Assembly: GCA_030544215.1 (NCBI GenBank)
Contig: JARZZO010000004.1
Location: 43,265,980 to 43,329,979 of the forward strand
Direction: 5' to 3'
Origin: Zantedeschia hybrid cultivar
Taxonomy: Eukaryota; Streptophyta; Magnoliopsida; Alismatales; Araceae
Length of the DNA: 64,000 nucleotides
Below the pieces are notes generated by a model. It had not been told where the DNA came from. It did no database searches and saw nothing but the letters and a program-made list of their open reading frames with translations. This document shows, in pieces, positions 12,301 to 24,617 of this stretch. Position numbers and translations under genes: made by a program. How positions within the stretch are numbered: the stretch's first letter is position 1; every line of letters begins with the position of its first letter.

Positions 12301-13715
12301 AAGCCCTAGAAGGTCTTTTGCATCTCCCTCCATTATGATATGTACATCATCTCTTACAGGGTTGGATCCGACATCTTTTACAAAATAATTGTAAGTCACC
12401 ATTAGTTATAATGAAAAGATACATTAGCTCACTAGATAGTTTTCCTTTATAGTTGTACCGACCTTATATAGGTTCTAAGGCCTTTAGGATTCCTAACCTA
12501 GTCTTTGATAACAAAATTTATCATACGTCAAAATTTAAGGCATACAAATTTGCAAAACAACTCAATTTAGTTCCTTAGATTAAGAAAATAGTATTATAAA
12601 ACTATCTGCAATGATAGTCGCACATTCTATCAATAAATTAGACAATAACAAGATCACTATTTCCAACCAATAATGTCTCAAACTTTATTCAAAAGTAGTC
12701 TCTAAAAACTACAAGAGCTGGAATTTATTTTTGAAAGATCTAGTGGCTCTCTACATAATATCCATCACGAACAAGATTATCTTCTTCTTTAGTACCTATA
12801 AAACAACAGTTTGTAATTTCGTAAGTATAATACACTTAGTAGGATTTACATCTCAAAATGCTCCGCCATAAATATTAATGCATTTGGTTAATACACAATC
12901 AAGTATGATATGAGTAAATAGACATGTGAGGCATGGTTATTTAACAAATACGCCAGTGAGGAGTCAAAGACATGAAGAGTAGTAGATTGAACATTATCTT
13001 TTAATAGTGAACAAGTCAAGGATCATATATCAAGTATTCAATGTGAAGAGTGGGTCTAGAAACTTAATTAGGAGCAAGAGGTGCAACGTCTACACCATAT
13101 AAAACTACCATTCATAGAATCCTTTAATCAATAACTCCTAGAGTTCTAGAGATCCCTAACCCCAAGATCAAGAAACTCTTAGGGGTAACCCCTAACAAGA
13201 AAAGTATTGTTGGAGTGCTCCTCCCCATGACTAGATATGAGCCCCATTGTACTGGCATTAAGAGGTCAATGACCTCAAAGGTTATAAGTAGTTAGTCAAC
13301 AAGACCCGATAAAAGAAATATGGTTAGAAATATCATGTTTCAAAGTTGATATACATGATATCAAGAAAATTGTAGCTCAAGTGATAATGTTCGATACTAC
13401 AATGAGAGCACAATATGAATATTAAGTAAGTAACAAAAGATGACAAAATATTATTCAGCAATGAGTGAATAAAGATATATATTTATAACTTTTAATGTGT
13501 ACAAATTACCTGATTATTCTTAACTTGTTAAACTAGAAAAATTCAGGTTATTGTCTAAAGCACTGACCTTTCTTACTTTTGATTATTTTTCATGCGAGCA
13601 ATAGATTAAAAGTTGTGTGCATGCTTTCTACGAATCATAGGTCAATAGCATGTAGATTTGAGGCAAGCACAAACAAGGATGTTTGAGAACTAGATAAGAG
13701 TTTAGATCAATAAAA
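12301..13715. other. Unassigned AT-rich DNA, possibly gypsy leader or LTR
   Basis: Lies upstream, in minus orientation, of the gag scrap, so it may be that element's leader and 5' LTR. I found no primer-binding site or paired LTR to prove this, and no gene. Confidence 0.3.
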
Positions 13716-15280
13716 TGTTAGTTATGTATATCTGTCAAGTCAATCACATAACTTTTGTATAGTCTTGTTCTTAATAATAATAAAAGTATCATATTGACTA
13801 TGTGTAAACCGAATTATACCGTTTCATACTAAAGTCCATGAATATGGTTGATGAATATTAAATTACGATGATATCATAATAATGAGATTAATATTCTTTA
13901 CGCACATATTCTTAATTGTTCTTAGTCGGAGGATATTTGAGAAGGACATCAAATATCCAATGAGACTAGTACAGGTTACTCATGCTCATAAGATGATGAT
14001 GGCTAGTCTCATAGTCACTTGTGTAGAGACATTAAGGCAAACCTGTAGTTGTTTATAAGAGAATGAGTTCACAGAACTAATCAATCACTGAATCACTAGA
14101 TGGTGGTTTACTTAATTGTCAACTGGTTGATTCCTCATCACAGTGGCGTAGTTAGCCCTTAGACTTGAGATACCAAAGACATCCTGTCGATGGACTTATA
14201 GGTTTTGATCTTAACTTGTAGATATCTAACTGTATGATCTTAAATAGTTAAGTGATCTAGCAGAATATCTTCGAAGGTAATTTTGTGGTTAATACGGGAT
14301 CATTCACTCTCGGGTTTTAGAGAGAGAAAACTCTATGGTGTGATACTCAGAAGTCCTTGGCTAGGGTAGGATAGCATATCAGAAGTGTTTTTTTTGATGT
14401 TGAGGCATCCAATGCGCGGAGTGAACTAATTATGGTTTGACAGTTAACCATACCCCTAAGTTCACTTGAGAGAATTGGTACGAATGAAGAATTATAGTCA
14501 TGTGATAACAAATGACAGAAAGGTTCCTTGAGCAGCTTGTTGAACCCTAATGCCTTTTGAGATCATGTAATGTTGCTTGGCACCCAACTTGATCAGAAGC
14601 CTAGTCGATTATTATGAGATGATAAATTGAGTAAGTATTTATTTAATATTGAATATTAATAAATTATTTTAAGTCAGTAAAGGGTTACTGTACTTAATTG
14701 GCTCAAAATTGGACTAGCATTTGGGCCTAGAGGATCACACATATAAATGTTCTCAGTCGATGGACATAAAGTGAGAATTTGTATTAATTTAGAGGCTTTT
14801 ATGAAAAGTTGCCAATAATTGATATAAATGTATATCGGAGAGAAACATTGGGCCAAACTCCAAGGTTCTCCCAGCTTGACCGTCCCCCTCCTTTCTCTCT
14901 CCTTTGGCCGCCCCCCCTTAATAGGGGGCACCCTCTTCGTCTCTCTTATCTGCCTCAATTTCCACCTGCCAAAGACTCTACCGACATGTTGCAGACACCA
15001 TTGAGAAGAAGAAGGATCCTTGATCGCGCCAAACCCGAAGAGGAAATGATGACGAACCATCAACCAGAGAGTTACGCTAGAGGCTAGGCACTTTCACAAG
15101 TGGCGGCATCGCTCCATCAGAACTGAAGAAACACATATCCGATTCCATGCAAACTAAGATTCAGATCTCTAACTCGATTTATTTTTGTTGAAATGGATCG
15201 GGAACACATGAGGATTATTTTATTCCACTGCATTCATGTTGTTTATGTTTTAAACTGCTCTTCCTCATGTGATCCTAACA
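13716..15280 (+). mobile_element. Copia LTR (5' LTR of a plus-strand element)
   Basis: Begins TGTTAG and ends CTAACA, so the ends are inverted repeats as expected of an LTR. It contains the colinear landmarks of the copia LTR family here: AGTCGGAGGATATTTGAGAA, GAGACTAGTACAGGTTACTC, TGAGTTCACAGAACTAATC, TTGGGCCTAGAGGATCACAC, then a pyrimidine-rich leader with TAATAGGGGGCACCC near 14920. A primer-site-like sequence follows directly. It is clearly diverged from the LTRs of the complete element at 28882-38257. Confidence 0.7.
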
Positions 15281-15281
15281 G

Positions 15282-15300
15282 TGGTATGAAAGTCAGGTTC
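15282..15300 (+). other. Primer-binding site (initiator Met-tRNA type, mutated)
   Basis: TGGTATGAAAGTCAGGTTC starts one base after the LTR. The same site of the complete copia element reads TGGTATCAGAGTCAGGT on its sense strand. Two substitutions fall in the conserved 12-mer complementary to the 3' end of initiator Met-tRNA. Confidence 0.6.
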
Positions 15301-16776
15301 TACTAACTATTTTGTGAGTCTAAATCATGTTCTTGGTTTGTGCTATACATTAAAAAATAAATTGCTTATTTATATATGTGATTCATGGCAAAAAGTTCAA
15401 ATTTGCATGGAAAATCATGCCAGAGAGGTTTCGGGGAGATCCACCAATTTTTTGGATCCTCCGGTTGTTGCCCTTCTCAGGAGAGAGAGGGCACGAGTTG
15501 GGGGGGAGGGAAGGGGAGGGTGATAGCTAGAGTTTCAAAAACCCTAGTTGTGCGAACTTGATGCTCGGTTCAACTGAGCCCGAGTCGGTGCTAGTCGAGT
15601 CTCGCTGGCTCAAGTTGGATTGGCTTGCGGGATGGGTCAAGCTTGGGCCCCACCCAAAGTCGGGCCTAGTCAGGTCGACATGGCCTAGCCCTCCCTAAGG
15701 CCCATTAAATTTTAATTTTTTATTTTTATTTAATTTTAAAATGGTTTTTAAAACTTTAAAATTTAAAATTTTGATTTAAATGGGCTTATTTTGTAATACT
15801 TGACCAATTAGTAGCTTAATTTCAGCCCATTAGAAGCCCGAGGAATGTCTATTTAGAGGGTTAGATTTAGCATTATTGAGATCAGGCGTGGGGTGTTGAG
15901 ACACATCACCCTACGGTGATGTGACTTATGACCTGTTGTGAGGCATCAGGTTGAGCTGATGCAATTTAAAGCCCGAGACCAATCCGATTTGGACTCTATT
16001 CTTTCTATTCGTAGTCTTTAAGTCTGCATGGAATTCAACTTAGAGCCTATTAAGGATCCCTTGCGCCCATGAGAGCCCTTTAGCACGTCAATTAACCCTA
16101 AAGAGACCTTGTAAGAGGAATTGAGTGACTAGGAGGGACATTCTTCACACTGTTTAAGGCGTTCTTGGTAATTGGCACAAGGCGGTGCGAGTGATGGACG
16201 TGTGTGCACGAGGAGGTACTTCTCGTCTTGCTTAGGAGAGCTTCTGCGAGCACTTTCATGTGAAGTTTGAGGCAAGTGATGATGAATTCATGTTCATAAC
16301 TATTTTTATGTGTATGAAACCTATTTTCAAAGTATTTTTCTAAGTATTATGGTAGTATCATGAAAGAGGGTATTGATGATGTTGTTAGACGTGTATGAAC
16401 CTGTTAATGATCCCGTCTCTCTAAAAGATGAAGTTTTTATGTGGGACATCTTAAGAAAATCATGAAAACCTATTCTCTGTACTGAGATGCGTCACTCATG
16501 CACGACGCGATTTGTGAATCATGTCTACATGGATTTAAGCGATTCAGTAGAGCAATATTCCTCTTTCAAACTCTAATTCTTTTCTTTGAAATTTTTGAAA
16601 AATATTTATGCACACTGATCCACATCTAGTAGTCATGACACGCTTTAGCCCTGGTAATCAATTAGACATGAAAATCAATTATGTTGAAAGGCGTCAACTT
16701 CGTGTGACGCGTTTTAAGTAATCAATTACCTATTGTAATCGATTTGATGTAATCAATTGCTTTTAAATAATTTTAT
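15301..16776 (+). other. Copia leader with short hairpins, no gene
   Basis: After the primer site comes a GC-rich patch of GGCCCA/GGGCCT words resembling the leader of the complete element, then AT-rich DNA. Perfect inverted repeats are CACATCACC-CTAC-GGTGATGTG at 15902-15923, GCATCAG-GTTGAG-CTGATGC at 15943-15962, and GCGTCA-ACTTCGTG-TGACGC at 16691-16710. No gag was recognised, so gag has been deleted or decayed. Where this leader ends and the SIRE-like fragment begins is unclear. Confidence 0.4.
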
Positions 16777-17964
16777 AAAGGAGAAAGTTTATGTTGAACA
16801 ACCTCCAGGTTTTGAAGATCATGTTTTACCAAACCATATTTTCAAATTGCTTGAGGCACTATATGGTCTGAAACAACCCCGCACTATATGGTCTGAAACA
16901 AGTCCCTAGTGTTTGGTATTAAAGACTAAGTGCTTTTCTCATCCATCATGGTTTCACTAGAGGCAAAATAGATAGTACTTTATTTATTTAGAATAATAAA
17001 GAAGAGATATTGATAGTTCAAATATATGTAGATGATATTATTTTTGGAGCAACTAATGGGTCCCTTTGCAAGAACTTTGAAAAGTTAATACATGGAGAAT
17101 TTGAGATGAGACTAATGGGAGAACTAATCTACTTCCTTGGACTACAATTCAAACAAATGAAGTAACGTATCCACATCTATCAAGTCAGGTACATATAGGA
17201 CTTACTGAAGAAGTATGGATTTGACAAAGCTAAAGCATTGACAACACTCATGAGCACCTCCACTAAACTAGATGCACATTCTCAAGGTAAAAGTGTAGAT
17301 CAAAAGATCTCAGAGGTATGATAGGATCCCTACTGTACTTAACTATTAGTAGACTAGACATCTTATTTGGTGTATGCATGTATGTTAGGTTTCAAGTAGA
17401 TCTTAAATAATCTCATTTGACCTCTGTCAAATGAATCTTTAGATATCTGGTTGGTACTAATGAATTAGGTGTTTGGTATTCTAGAGGATGTGATTTTGAT
17501 TTGCTTAGATATTCTGATACTAACTATGCTGGTTACAAGATGGATAGAAAAGCACTAGTGGTACCTGTCATTTTCTTGCAAGTTGCCTAATCTTATGGTT
17601 CTCCAAGAAGTAGAATTATGTAGCCTTATCAACAGCATAAGCAGAATATGTAGTAGCTAAAAGTTGTTGCGCTCAATTGTTGTGGATCAAACATCAAATT
17701 GAGGACTTTGGATTCAAGCTGGATGCAATTTCAATGATGTGTGGCAACACCGGTGCCATCAACCTAACAAAGAATCCAATTCAGCATTCCAGAACCAAAC
17801 ACATCGAGGTCAGACGTTATTTCATTAGAGACTATGTAGCAAATGGTAGTATTAATATGAATGTTGTTGATACTGAACCTCAACTAATTGATATCTTCAC
17901 AAAATCTCCTCTTGAAGATAGATTCACTTCTATCATAAGAGAATTGCGCATGTGCAATTTGTGA
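16777..17964 (+). pseudogene. SIRE-like Ty1/copia reverse transcriptase and RNase H, decayed
   Basis: Conceptual translation in the forward frames gives EKVYVEQPPGFEDHVLPNHI, the RT motif YVDDIIFGATN (about 17027), YFLGLQF, a KKYGFDKAKALTTLMSTSTK block, and RNase H segments including YSDTNYAG. It ends in an intact frame (17677-17964) with LWIKHQIEDFGF, NPIQHSRTKHIEVR and RELRMCNL. These are the hallmarks of the SIRE/Maximus copia lineage, whose polyprotein reverse-transcribes the element. Many stops and at least one frame shift interrupt it. A 25-bp tandem duplication at 16856 disrupts the LYGLKQ motif. Gag, protease and integrase are absent. Confidence 0.85.
16856..16905 (+). repeat. 25-bp tandem duplication inside the RT pseudogene
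   Basis: CACTATATGGTCTGAAACAA occurs twice, 25 bp apart, duplicating the codons for the YGLKQ motif and shifting the frame. Confidence 0.85.
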
Positions 17965-18059
17965 GGATGTTAATTAGTTCAAATAATCAAAAAATGGATA
18001 GACTCTTAAGGGTATGAGTAGATTGATCACTCTTGTTTGTCTAATTGAAATCTCCTTGT

Positions 18060-18490
18060 TAATCGATTCATTTGTTAACTTAATCGCTACTTTAATCGCT
18101 TCTCTGATTAATGACTCTTAATTGATGTAACTTAAATCCTTAATCAATTAACTCTTTGTTCAGTAATCTGTCCTTTATCACTTTGATGTTAATCGATTAT
18201 CTATTAGTTATTCTAATTCATTCTGCTAATCGATATTCCACCTTAATTGATTTCCGTTGCTAATCGACTACCTCTGTTGTCTGTTAATTAGTTCATTCTA
18301 TTAATTGATGTCCTACCTTTAATAGATATTGTTCATTAATCGATGCGTTCACCTAATCGATTATGGTCTTCTTAATTGAGTATAGATGCTAGTTCTATTC
18401 CATTAAAGTATGTTCTGTAATCGATTATCCTTCAGATTGATTACTCTTCTGTTCTGTTATGGTTCCACTGATTAATCGATTATGACACTA
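18060..18490. repeat. AATCGATT motif array downstream of the SIRE-like pol
   Basis: The exact 10-mer TAATCGATTA occurs at least four times (TTAATCGATTATC near 18190, CTAATCGATTATGG near 18354, GTAATCGATTATCC near 18418, TTAATCGATTATGAC near 18474). It is joined by many one-mismatch forms such as CTAATCGATATTC and TTAATTGATTTCC. Spacing is irregular. Confidence 0.75.
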
Positions 18491-19439
18491 AAAGTAGTCA
18501 GTGTCCTTTCATCACATGTCCATCAAAATCTTTTTGACTTATCAAATCTGACAGCATGTCAGTAACTCACTTTTTGACCAACTGATAGGGGTACTCTCAC
18601 ATGTTTAGTCTATATCATTTCTTTTCACCTCTTCTTTCTCGTAACGAACTCGTACGAGAATAATATTTTCCTTAAGTTTTCTTAATCTATAAAAGGTATG
18701 AATAGCTCAACCCTATTGTCACTTGCATTTCTACCTTGACAACATCTCTGAGCTCACTTCCTCTTTCAATTTTTGGAGAAGCTATTCTTCTTTCTCTTCT
18801 ACCTTCAGTGATCCTTGAATCATATCCGCCAACACTATGGATTTGTCTTTAGTTGTTTGGTGTTCTACCTCGATGAGACTCTGTTGTGTTTCTGGATGTG
18901 TGTGGAGTAAAGGCCGTGGAAGAGATGAATTCTACCTCAACCAGATTTAGAAGAGCTCATCATTACAGGCAAATGGCTCTCTACTAAGAACCTCTAAGCA
19001 CTTTCTCCACACACCATCCAAACATAATTTTTATTCTCACTCTTATTGGTGAGTTCCTCCACAAAAAAATCATATATTATCGTGGTCTCACACATTCCAA
19101 CATTAGGATGGTGAGAATGGAAGCTTCGCCTTCCCTAGGTGTGTGCTGCACCTTCATGTTGTGTTATGCTACCAACAAAGTGAAGAACTTTCTTCGTAGA
19201 CGCAACAGAAAGGACAGTAAGAATAGCAGAAGCTGCAGGTTGAAAAGCTTACCAGAGAAGAAGCTACAAAATGAGGGGGAGTAAGAGGCCAAGAGGAGAG
19301 AGATTTTGCATCATTGATATCGATGTAGAAGTTCTTTCTACTTGATTTTTTATGGACATCAAATTATTTTGTATTTTGTTTTGTTATCCTTCATTCATAA
19401 AAGATAATTTTCTGTCCACGTGATCCTTGCTCAGCAGTT
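18491..19439 (+). other. 3' non-coding region of the SIRE-like element with polypurine tract
   Basis: No open frame with similarity. AAATGAGGGGGAGTAAGAGG at 19268-19287 has the AGGGGGAG polypurine core found upstream of SIRE-type 3' LTRs. Any env-like ORF3 is not recognisable, and no matching 3' LTR follows: the sequence runs into a copia LTR of another family in opposite orientation. Confidence 0.4.
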
Positions 19440-20777
19440 CATCCTCCATATCTTGACTGATATGGCGTAGTTGCCGTCATCTCTTCTCCGTGATGGTGAC
19501 CGTGGTGGCAGGCTGAGTTCTCGACGATCGGGAAGCAATGGAGCAGAGCGGTAGGGGGCACCCTGTATGGGGCGCACGACTCAGAGAGATAAAGAGAGGA
19601 GGGGCAACCAGTCCGAGAGAAACCCTAGACCTTGACCCAAGGTTTTTGTATAGTGCTTATTTATATTAACCGGGTGACTTTTCACAAAAAAGTCCCCAGA
19701 TTTATATAAAACTCACTTAAATATTGTCAGTTAAGAATCTTTGTGCGTGTGACCCTTTAGGCCCAAGTACCAATCTAGTTTTAGCCCGTTAAGCCAAAGA
19801 ACATTTTATTCACTTATAGTAATTAATTAATATCACATATTTAATTAATTACTTAATTGACTCAACATCTCATGTAAATTCGGTTGGGCTTCCGATCAAG
19901 TTGAGTGCCAAGCAATACCGTATGATCCCAGAAGGTAATGGGGTTCACTAACCTACTCATAGAACATGTCCATCCATAGTTACCGCATGACTATAATCCT
20001 TCATCCGAACAATGCTTTTGAGTTAACCTAGGACATGGTCAACTATCAAACCCTATTTGGTCAACTCATTTGGATTAGATGTCGTTGTACTATATCAAAA
20101 AACCTCTTTTTTGATATAGTGTTTGTTTTGGCCAAAGACTCCTACATCATTTCCGGAGCATTATCTCTCTAATTAGTGAGAGTAAATGATCCCTTATTGA
20201 ATACTCAATCACCTTTGAAGGTATTCCACTGAACCCAATCGCCTGACTAATTAGGACCCCATGGTTAGAGATCTGTGAGCCAAGGTTAAAACTCAAAAGT
20301 CTATCGACAAGGTGTCTTTGGTGTCTCATGTTTAAGGACCAACCACGCTACTATGAGATTGAATCAAACTAGTTGACAGTCAGGTAAATCACCATCCAGT
20401 GATTCAAGTCGGATCAGTTCATTTAACTCATTCTCTAATGAGCATTTGTGTGCTTGTCCTAGTGTCCCCATATATGTGACTATGAGACTAGCCACCCTCA
20501 TCATATGAGCATGCACAACACATACCAGTCTATCTGGATACAAGATATCATGTCTATAATATCTTTTGGCTAGGAATAGTTTAGGAATTATGTTTAGAAG
20601 TACTGATCTCATTATCACAATCTCATTATGATCCAATATTCCCACATAATCCTATGGACTTCATTATACGTAATTAGTAAAACGTCAATCTTCATAATGA
20701 ATTAATTTCTATTTAGTTGGTTAACCAGAATGTAATAGATACATTATGATTGGCTTTAAGGACACCTATATCCAACA
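19440..20777 (-). mobile_element. Copia LTR remnant, minus orientation
   Basis: Carries in reverse orientation the landmarks of the copia LTR family: GTGTGACCCTTTAGGCCCAA, GCCAAGCAATACCG, GGTAATGGGGTTCACTAACC, GAAGGTATTCCACTGAACCC and TCATTCTCTAATGAGCA. The sense-strand start TGTTGGATATAGG lies at 20777 directly against gypsy integrase sequence. The left end is eroded and its limit is approximate; no target duplication could be confirmed. Confidence 0.55.
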
Positions 20778-20999
20778 CCAACTACCCTGCCACTTTAGGC
20801 TGCATGCCTTCAACATATCCTCGAGCGTTTATATCGTCCTCTTAGACTGACCATCGATGGATGAAAAGTAAAATTAAACTTCAGTTGTGTGCCTAATGCT
20901 TCCTATAGGCTCTTCTAGAATCGAGCAATGAATTTAGAATTCCTGTCTGATATTATAGAAACTGTCATATCATGAAGTCGAATGATCTCATCAATGTAC
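20778..20999 (-). pseudogene. Gypsy A integrase, C-terminal core piece
   Basis: The minus-strand translation contains the chromovirus integrase core order: LHDMTVSIISDRNSKFIARF with the second catalytic Asp, then a LGTQLKF-like block, a DGQS motif with the third-acid region, and TLEDMLKACSLKWQGSW. It is the continuation of the integrase at 22548-23045, from which it is separated by a 1.55-kb solo LTR. The rest of the integrase and the element's 3' LTR are missing on the left, where a copia LTR abuts. Confidence 0.75.
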
Positions 21000-22547
21000 T
21001 GTTAGTCTTAAGTGGCCTACAATCTAATATGACTTTGTAATCTTGTTCATTTATTAATAATATGACAATTAATTCATTATATCTAATTCGTATTATTATC
21101 GTCTCATAATGATGTCCATGAATATGTGCAGTAGTAATAAGATTATAATGAGATCATACTAATGAGACTGATCACTTATACACATATATTCTTAATAGTT
21201 ACTAGTCGGAGGATATCCGAGAAGGATATTGGATATCCGGTTAGACTAGTATAGATTACTTTTGCTCATATGATGAGGGTGACTGATTTCATAGTCACTT
21301 GTGTGGAGATACTAAGATGAATCTATAGGTGCTCATCAGAGAATGAGTTCACTGAACTGATCCGACTGAATCGCTAGATAGTATTGTACCTCACTGTTAA
21401 CCAGTTAGATTCTATTATCGCAGTTGCGTGGATGGTCTTCAGACCTGAGACACCAAGGACACCTTGTCAGTGGACTTCTATGCTTTGACCTTAGTTTATG
21501 AACCACTATCCATGGGATTCTAAACAGCCAAGGATTGGGTACAACAGAATACCGTCAAAGAGAATTGAGTGTCAATAAGGAATCATTCGCTCTCGGTGCT
21601 AAGAGAGAGAATGCTCTAGGTAGGATGCGCGGAAGTCCCTGTCCAGGACGGACAACAATATCGGGAAAAGAGTTTTCCGATATTATTCGGCAGCATCCAT
21701 TCCAAGTGAGTTGACCGGTTAGGGTTTGACGATACACCATGCCCTGAGTTGACTCGAGAGCATTAAACGAATGAATGATTATATCCACGTGGTAACTGTT
21801 GGCGAAAAGGTTCCAAGAGTGGGTTACTTAAGCACGATACCTTCCGGGTTCACGCGGTGTTGCTTGGCACCCAATGTGATCGGAGGCCCGATTGTTTAAT
21901 ATGCGATATTAATTCGATCGATTAATAAATTAATAATGAGTTATTAATTGATTAATCAGGCCAGTGAGGAGTCACTGGGCTTATTGGGCCATTAATTGGA
22001 CTGGTTATTGGACCTAGAGGGTCACACGCAAATGATTCTCAAGGCGATGGATAATAGGTGGGTTTTATATTAAATCGGAGGTTTTTATGAAAAACCGCGT
22101 GGTTAATATAAAGATAGCGAATGGGCTGAGCACGTCAGGCTACTGCTAACCCTAGCCGCCCCCTCCTCTCTTCCTCAATCTCTCTCTCTGGCGCCCCAGG
22201 CTGGCCCTGTTCTCCGGGTCTGCTCTGCCGCTTCTCTGACTCCCGTCCGACGGGAAATCGACTGCGCGTTGCGGCGAACGGCGAAGGGTTCGTGGGCTGC
22301 GACGAGCGAGGAACGTGAGGGTATCCACCTCGAGGAGGATCGCGTGGACTTCGCTAGAGGTTGGACATCTACGCAGCTGGTGGTGTCACACCTACGGAAC
22401 CAATTGGTCGTAGATTCGAATCCGCACGAGGTAATAAACGAATATCTGATAATCGTTTATGGTTTTATTCGAAATGGAAAAAATGAATCGTTGTTTTATT
22501 TTAATTTTCGCTGCGTGAGCGATCCGGAGAAACGAGAAAACCCAACA
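21000..22547 (+). mobile_element. Solo copia LTR inserted in gypsy A integrase
   Basis: Starts TGTTAGTCTTAAGTGGCC and ends CCCAACA, colinear over the full 1548 bp with the reverse complement of the LTRs of the complete copia element (1541 and 1549 bp). Flanking pentamers are TGTAC and TGTCC (4 of 5 identical), a decayed target duplication. Gypsy integrase codons read on both sides, so this is a single LTR without an internal region, most simply left by LTR-LTR recombination. TTAATATAAAG near 22108 corresponds to the family's TATA region. Confidence 0.88.
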
Positions 22548-23045
22548 TGTCCAACTTAGTCAACTCTTCCAAAGACTAAGTCTTATGGATGGCCAAAAAA
22601 TGAGCAAACTTGGTTAATGAATCCATAATTACCCATATCATGTCATGCTTCTTCCTTGTCTTAGGAAGACCTATCATGAAATCCATCGTGATATGATCCC
22701 ACTTCCATGTAGTATTTCCATTGACTATAATGGACCAGGAGGCCTCTGATATTCGGCCTTCAGTTGCTGATATGTCAAACATCTAGAAACAAAATCTGCA
22801 ATGTCTTTCTTCATGCTTGACCACTAGAAATTCATCTTCAAATTTTGGTACATCTTTGTGCTCCTTGGATGTACAGATAATTTAGATTTATGAGCTTCAG
22901 CCATGAATTCTTTTTGTAGCTCATCATCATTCGGCACACATATCATGTTGCCAAGCCGAATACTTCCATCTGTACCTTTCACTATATCAGTCTTGTCTTT
23001 CAAGAAAGAATAGCATGATCCTTCTCCTAAGCCTAGATAATGCGA
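22548..23045 (-). pseudogene. Gypsy A integrase, N-terminal part
   Basis: The minus strand reads WKWDHITMDFMIGLPKTRKK, then MIWVIMDSLTKFAHFLA, the region around the first catalytic Asp of plant chromovirus integrases (normally W.W..I.MDF..GLP). Further upstream is the MSxHLET-type remnant of the HHCC finger. Several stops are present. The sequence resumes across the solo LTR at 20999. Confidence 0.8.
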
Positions 23046-23560
23046 TCAATTAGAGCAGATCAAACAGTCAACTGCATTTGATACGACCTCTCACTGTGTA
23101 CCTGAGGTGTACCTTTAATGATGTCTTCTATAGTCATCCAATTAGAATGCAATTGCAATGCCATAAACTTTCTACTCAATGCATCAGCTACCACATTCGC
23201 CTTTCTAAGGTGGTAGTTCAAGATGAAATCATAATCTTTCAGAAATTCCACCCAACGCCTCTATCATAGGTTAAGATCTTTCTGAGAAAAGATATACTTC
23301 AGACTTTTGTGATCAATGAATACCTTAAACTGTACTCCATAGAGATAATGCCGCCAAATCTTCAATGCATGCACCATAGCGGCCATCTCTAAATTATGAG
23401 TGGGATAATTCTGCTTATGGTCCTTCAGGTGTCTTGATGCATATGCTATAATCTTGCCATGTTGCATGAAGACACATCCGAGACCTTTGCGTGAAGCATC
23501 AGTGTATACAACAAAACTATCAGTCCCACTTGGTAAAGTGAGCACTAGAGCTGTAGTCAA
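23046..23560 (-). pseudogene. Gypsy A RNase H
   Basis: The frame 23264-23560 carries FVVYTDASRKGLGCVFMQHG, IAYASRHLKDHKQNYPTHNLE, and FKVFIDHKSLKYIFSQKDLN, the plant gypsy RNase H catalytic pattern (YTDAS, E, D). The frame 23060-23251 continues with MEFLKDYDFILNYHLRKANVV and ADALSRK. A stop separates the two frames (23252-23263). Confidence 0.88.
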
Positions 23561-24617
23561 CCTCTTCTTCGGTTCCTAAAAACTATGTGCACACTCAGCT
23601 GACCACACAAATTTTGCACCTTTGCGTGTCAGCTTAGTCATCAGAGTAACTAGGATAGAAAACCCCTCTATGAACCTCATGTAATATCTAGCCAAACTAA
23701 GAAAACTCTTGATTTCTGTAGCAGTCTTTGGAGCTTCCTACTTCATAACAGCCTCCACCTTTGCCGGATCTACAGAAACTCCATCCTTGAAAATAATGTG
23801 CCCCGAAAACTAGACTTGCTTGAACCAAAACTTACGTTTGTTGAATTTGGCATATAACTGATGATCTCTGAGGGTCCTGAGAATAATCTTCAAATACTCC
23901 CTGTGTGTCTCCTCACTCGGAGAGTAAATTAGCACATCATCAATAAAAATCACCACAAACTGGTCAATATATGGCTAGAAGATTCTATTCATTAAATCCA
24001 TAAATGCAGCAAGGGCATTCATTAGTTAGCCCAAAAGGCATAACCAAGAACTCATAGTGACCATACCTTGTGTGAAAAGTCATCTTAGGGATGTCTTCAT
24101 CCTTGATCTGCAACTGGTGATAGCCAGATTGAAGATCAATCTTGGAGAAGACCTTGGTTCATTACAACTAATCAAACAAGTCCTCGATCTTTGGCCAAAG
24201 ATACTTGTTCTTGATGGTGACTCGATTAATCTTGTGATAATCAATGCACAAATGCATCGACCTAACCTTCTTTCAGACGAATAACAATGGTGCACCCCAT
24301 GGTGACACACTTAGACGTATGAAGCACTTATCCAAAAGTTCGTGCAGTTGCTTCTTCAACTCCGCCAACTCAACTGGGACCATTTTATAAGGTGCCTTGG
24401 AAATAGGTGTTGTCCCTGGCATAAGATCACTGTTGAAATTGATCTCCCTTGATGGTGGCAAACCAAGCAGATTATTAGGGAATACATCGGGAAAGTCTCG
24501 AATCACTTCGATGTCCTGCATTATCTTGGCTATGTCATTATCAATCACTACACTAGCCAAGAATGTGTCACAGCCTTGACTAGCTAATCTTTCTGCTTTA
24601 ATGGCGGAGATAAACAC
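23561..24617 (-). pseudogene. Gypsy A reverse transcriptase
   Basis: The 24273-24617 frame reads VIRDFPDVFPNNLLGLPPSR and YKMVPVELAELKKQLHELLD and WGAPLLFV, the N-terminal RT part. Further along the minus strand near 23945 is FIDDVLIYSPSEETHREYLK, with the catalytic DD retained, followed by HIIFKDGVSVDPAKVEAVM. Stops and a frame change make it non-functional. It lies between protease (right) and RNase H (left), the usual Ty3/gypsy order. Confidence 0.88.

Noticed and set aside
18491..19439. Possible env-like ORF3 of the SIRE element
   Set aside because: No frame longer than a few dozen codons and no transmembrane pattern; only the polypurine tract is supportable.
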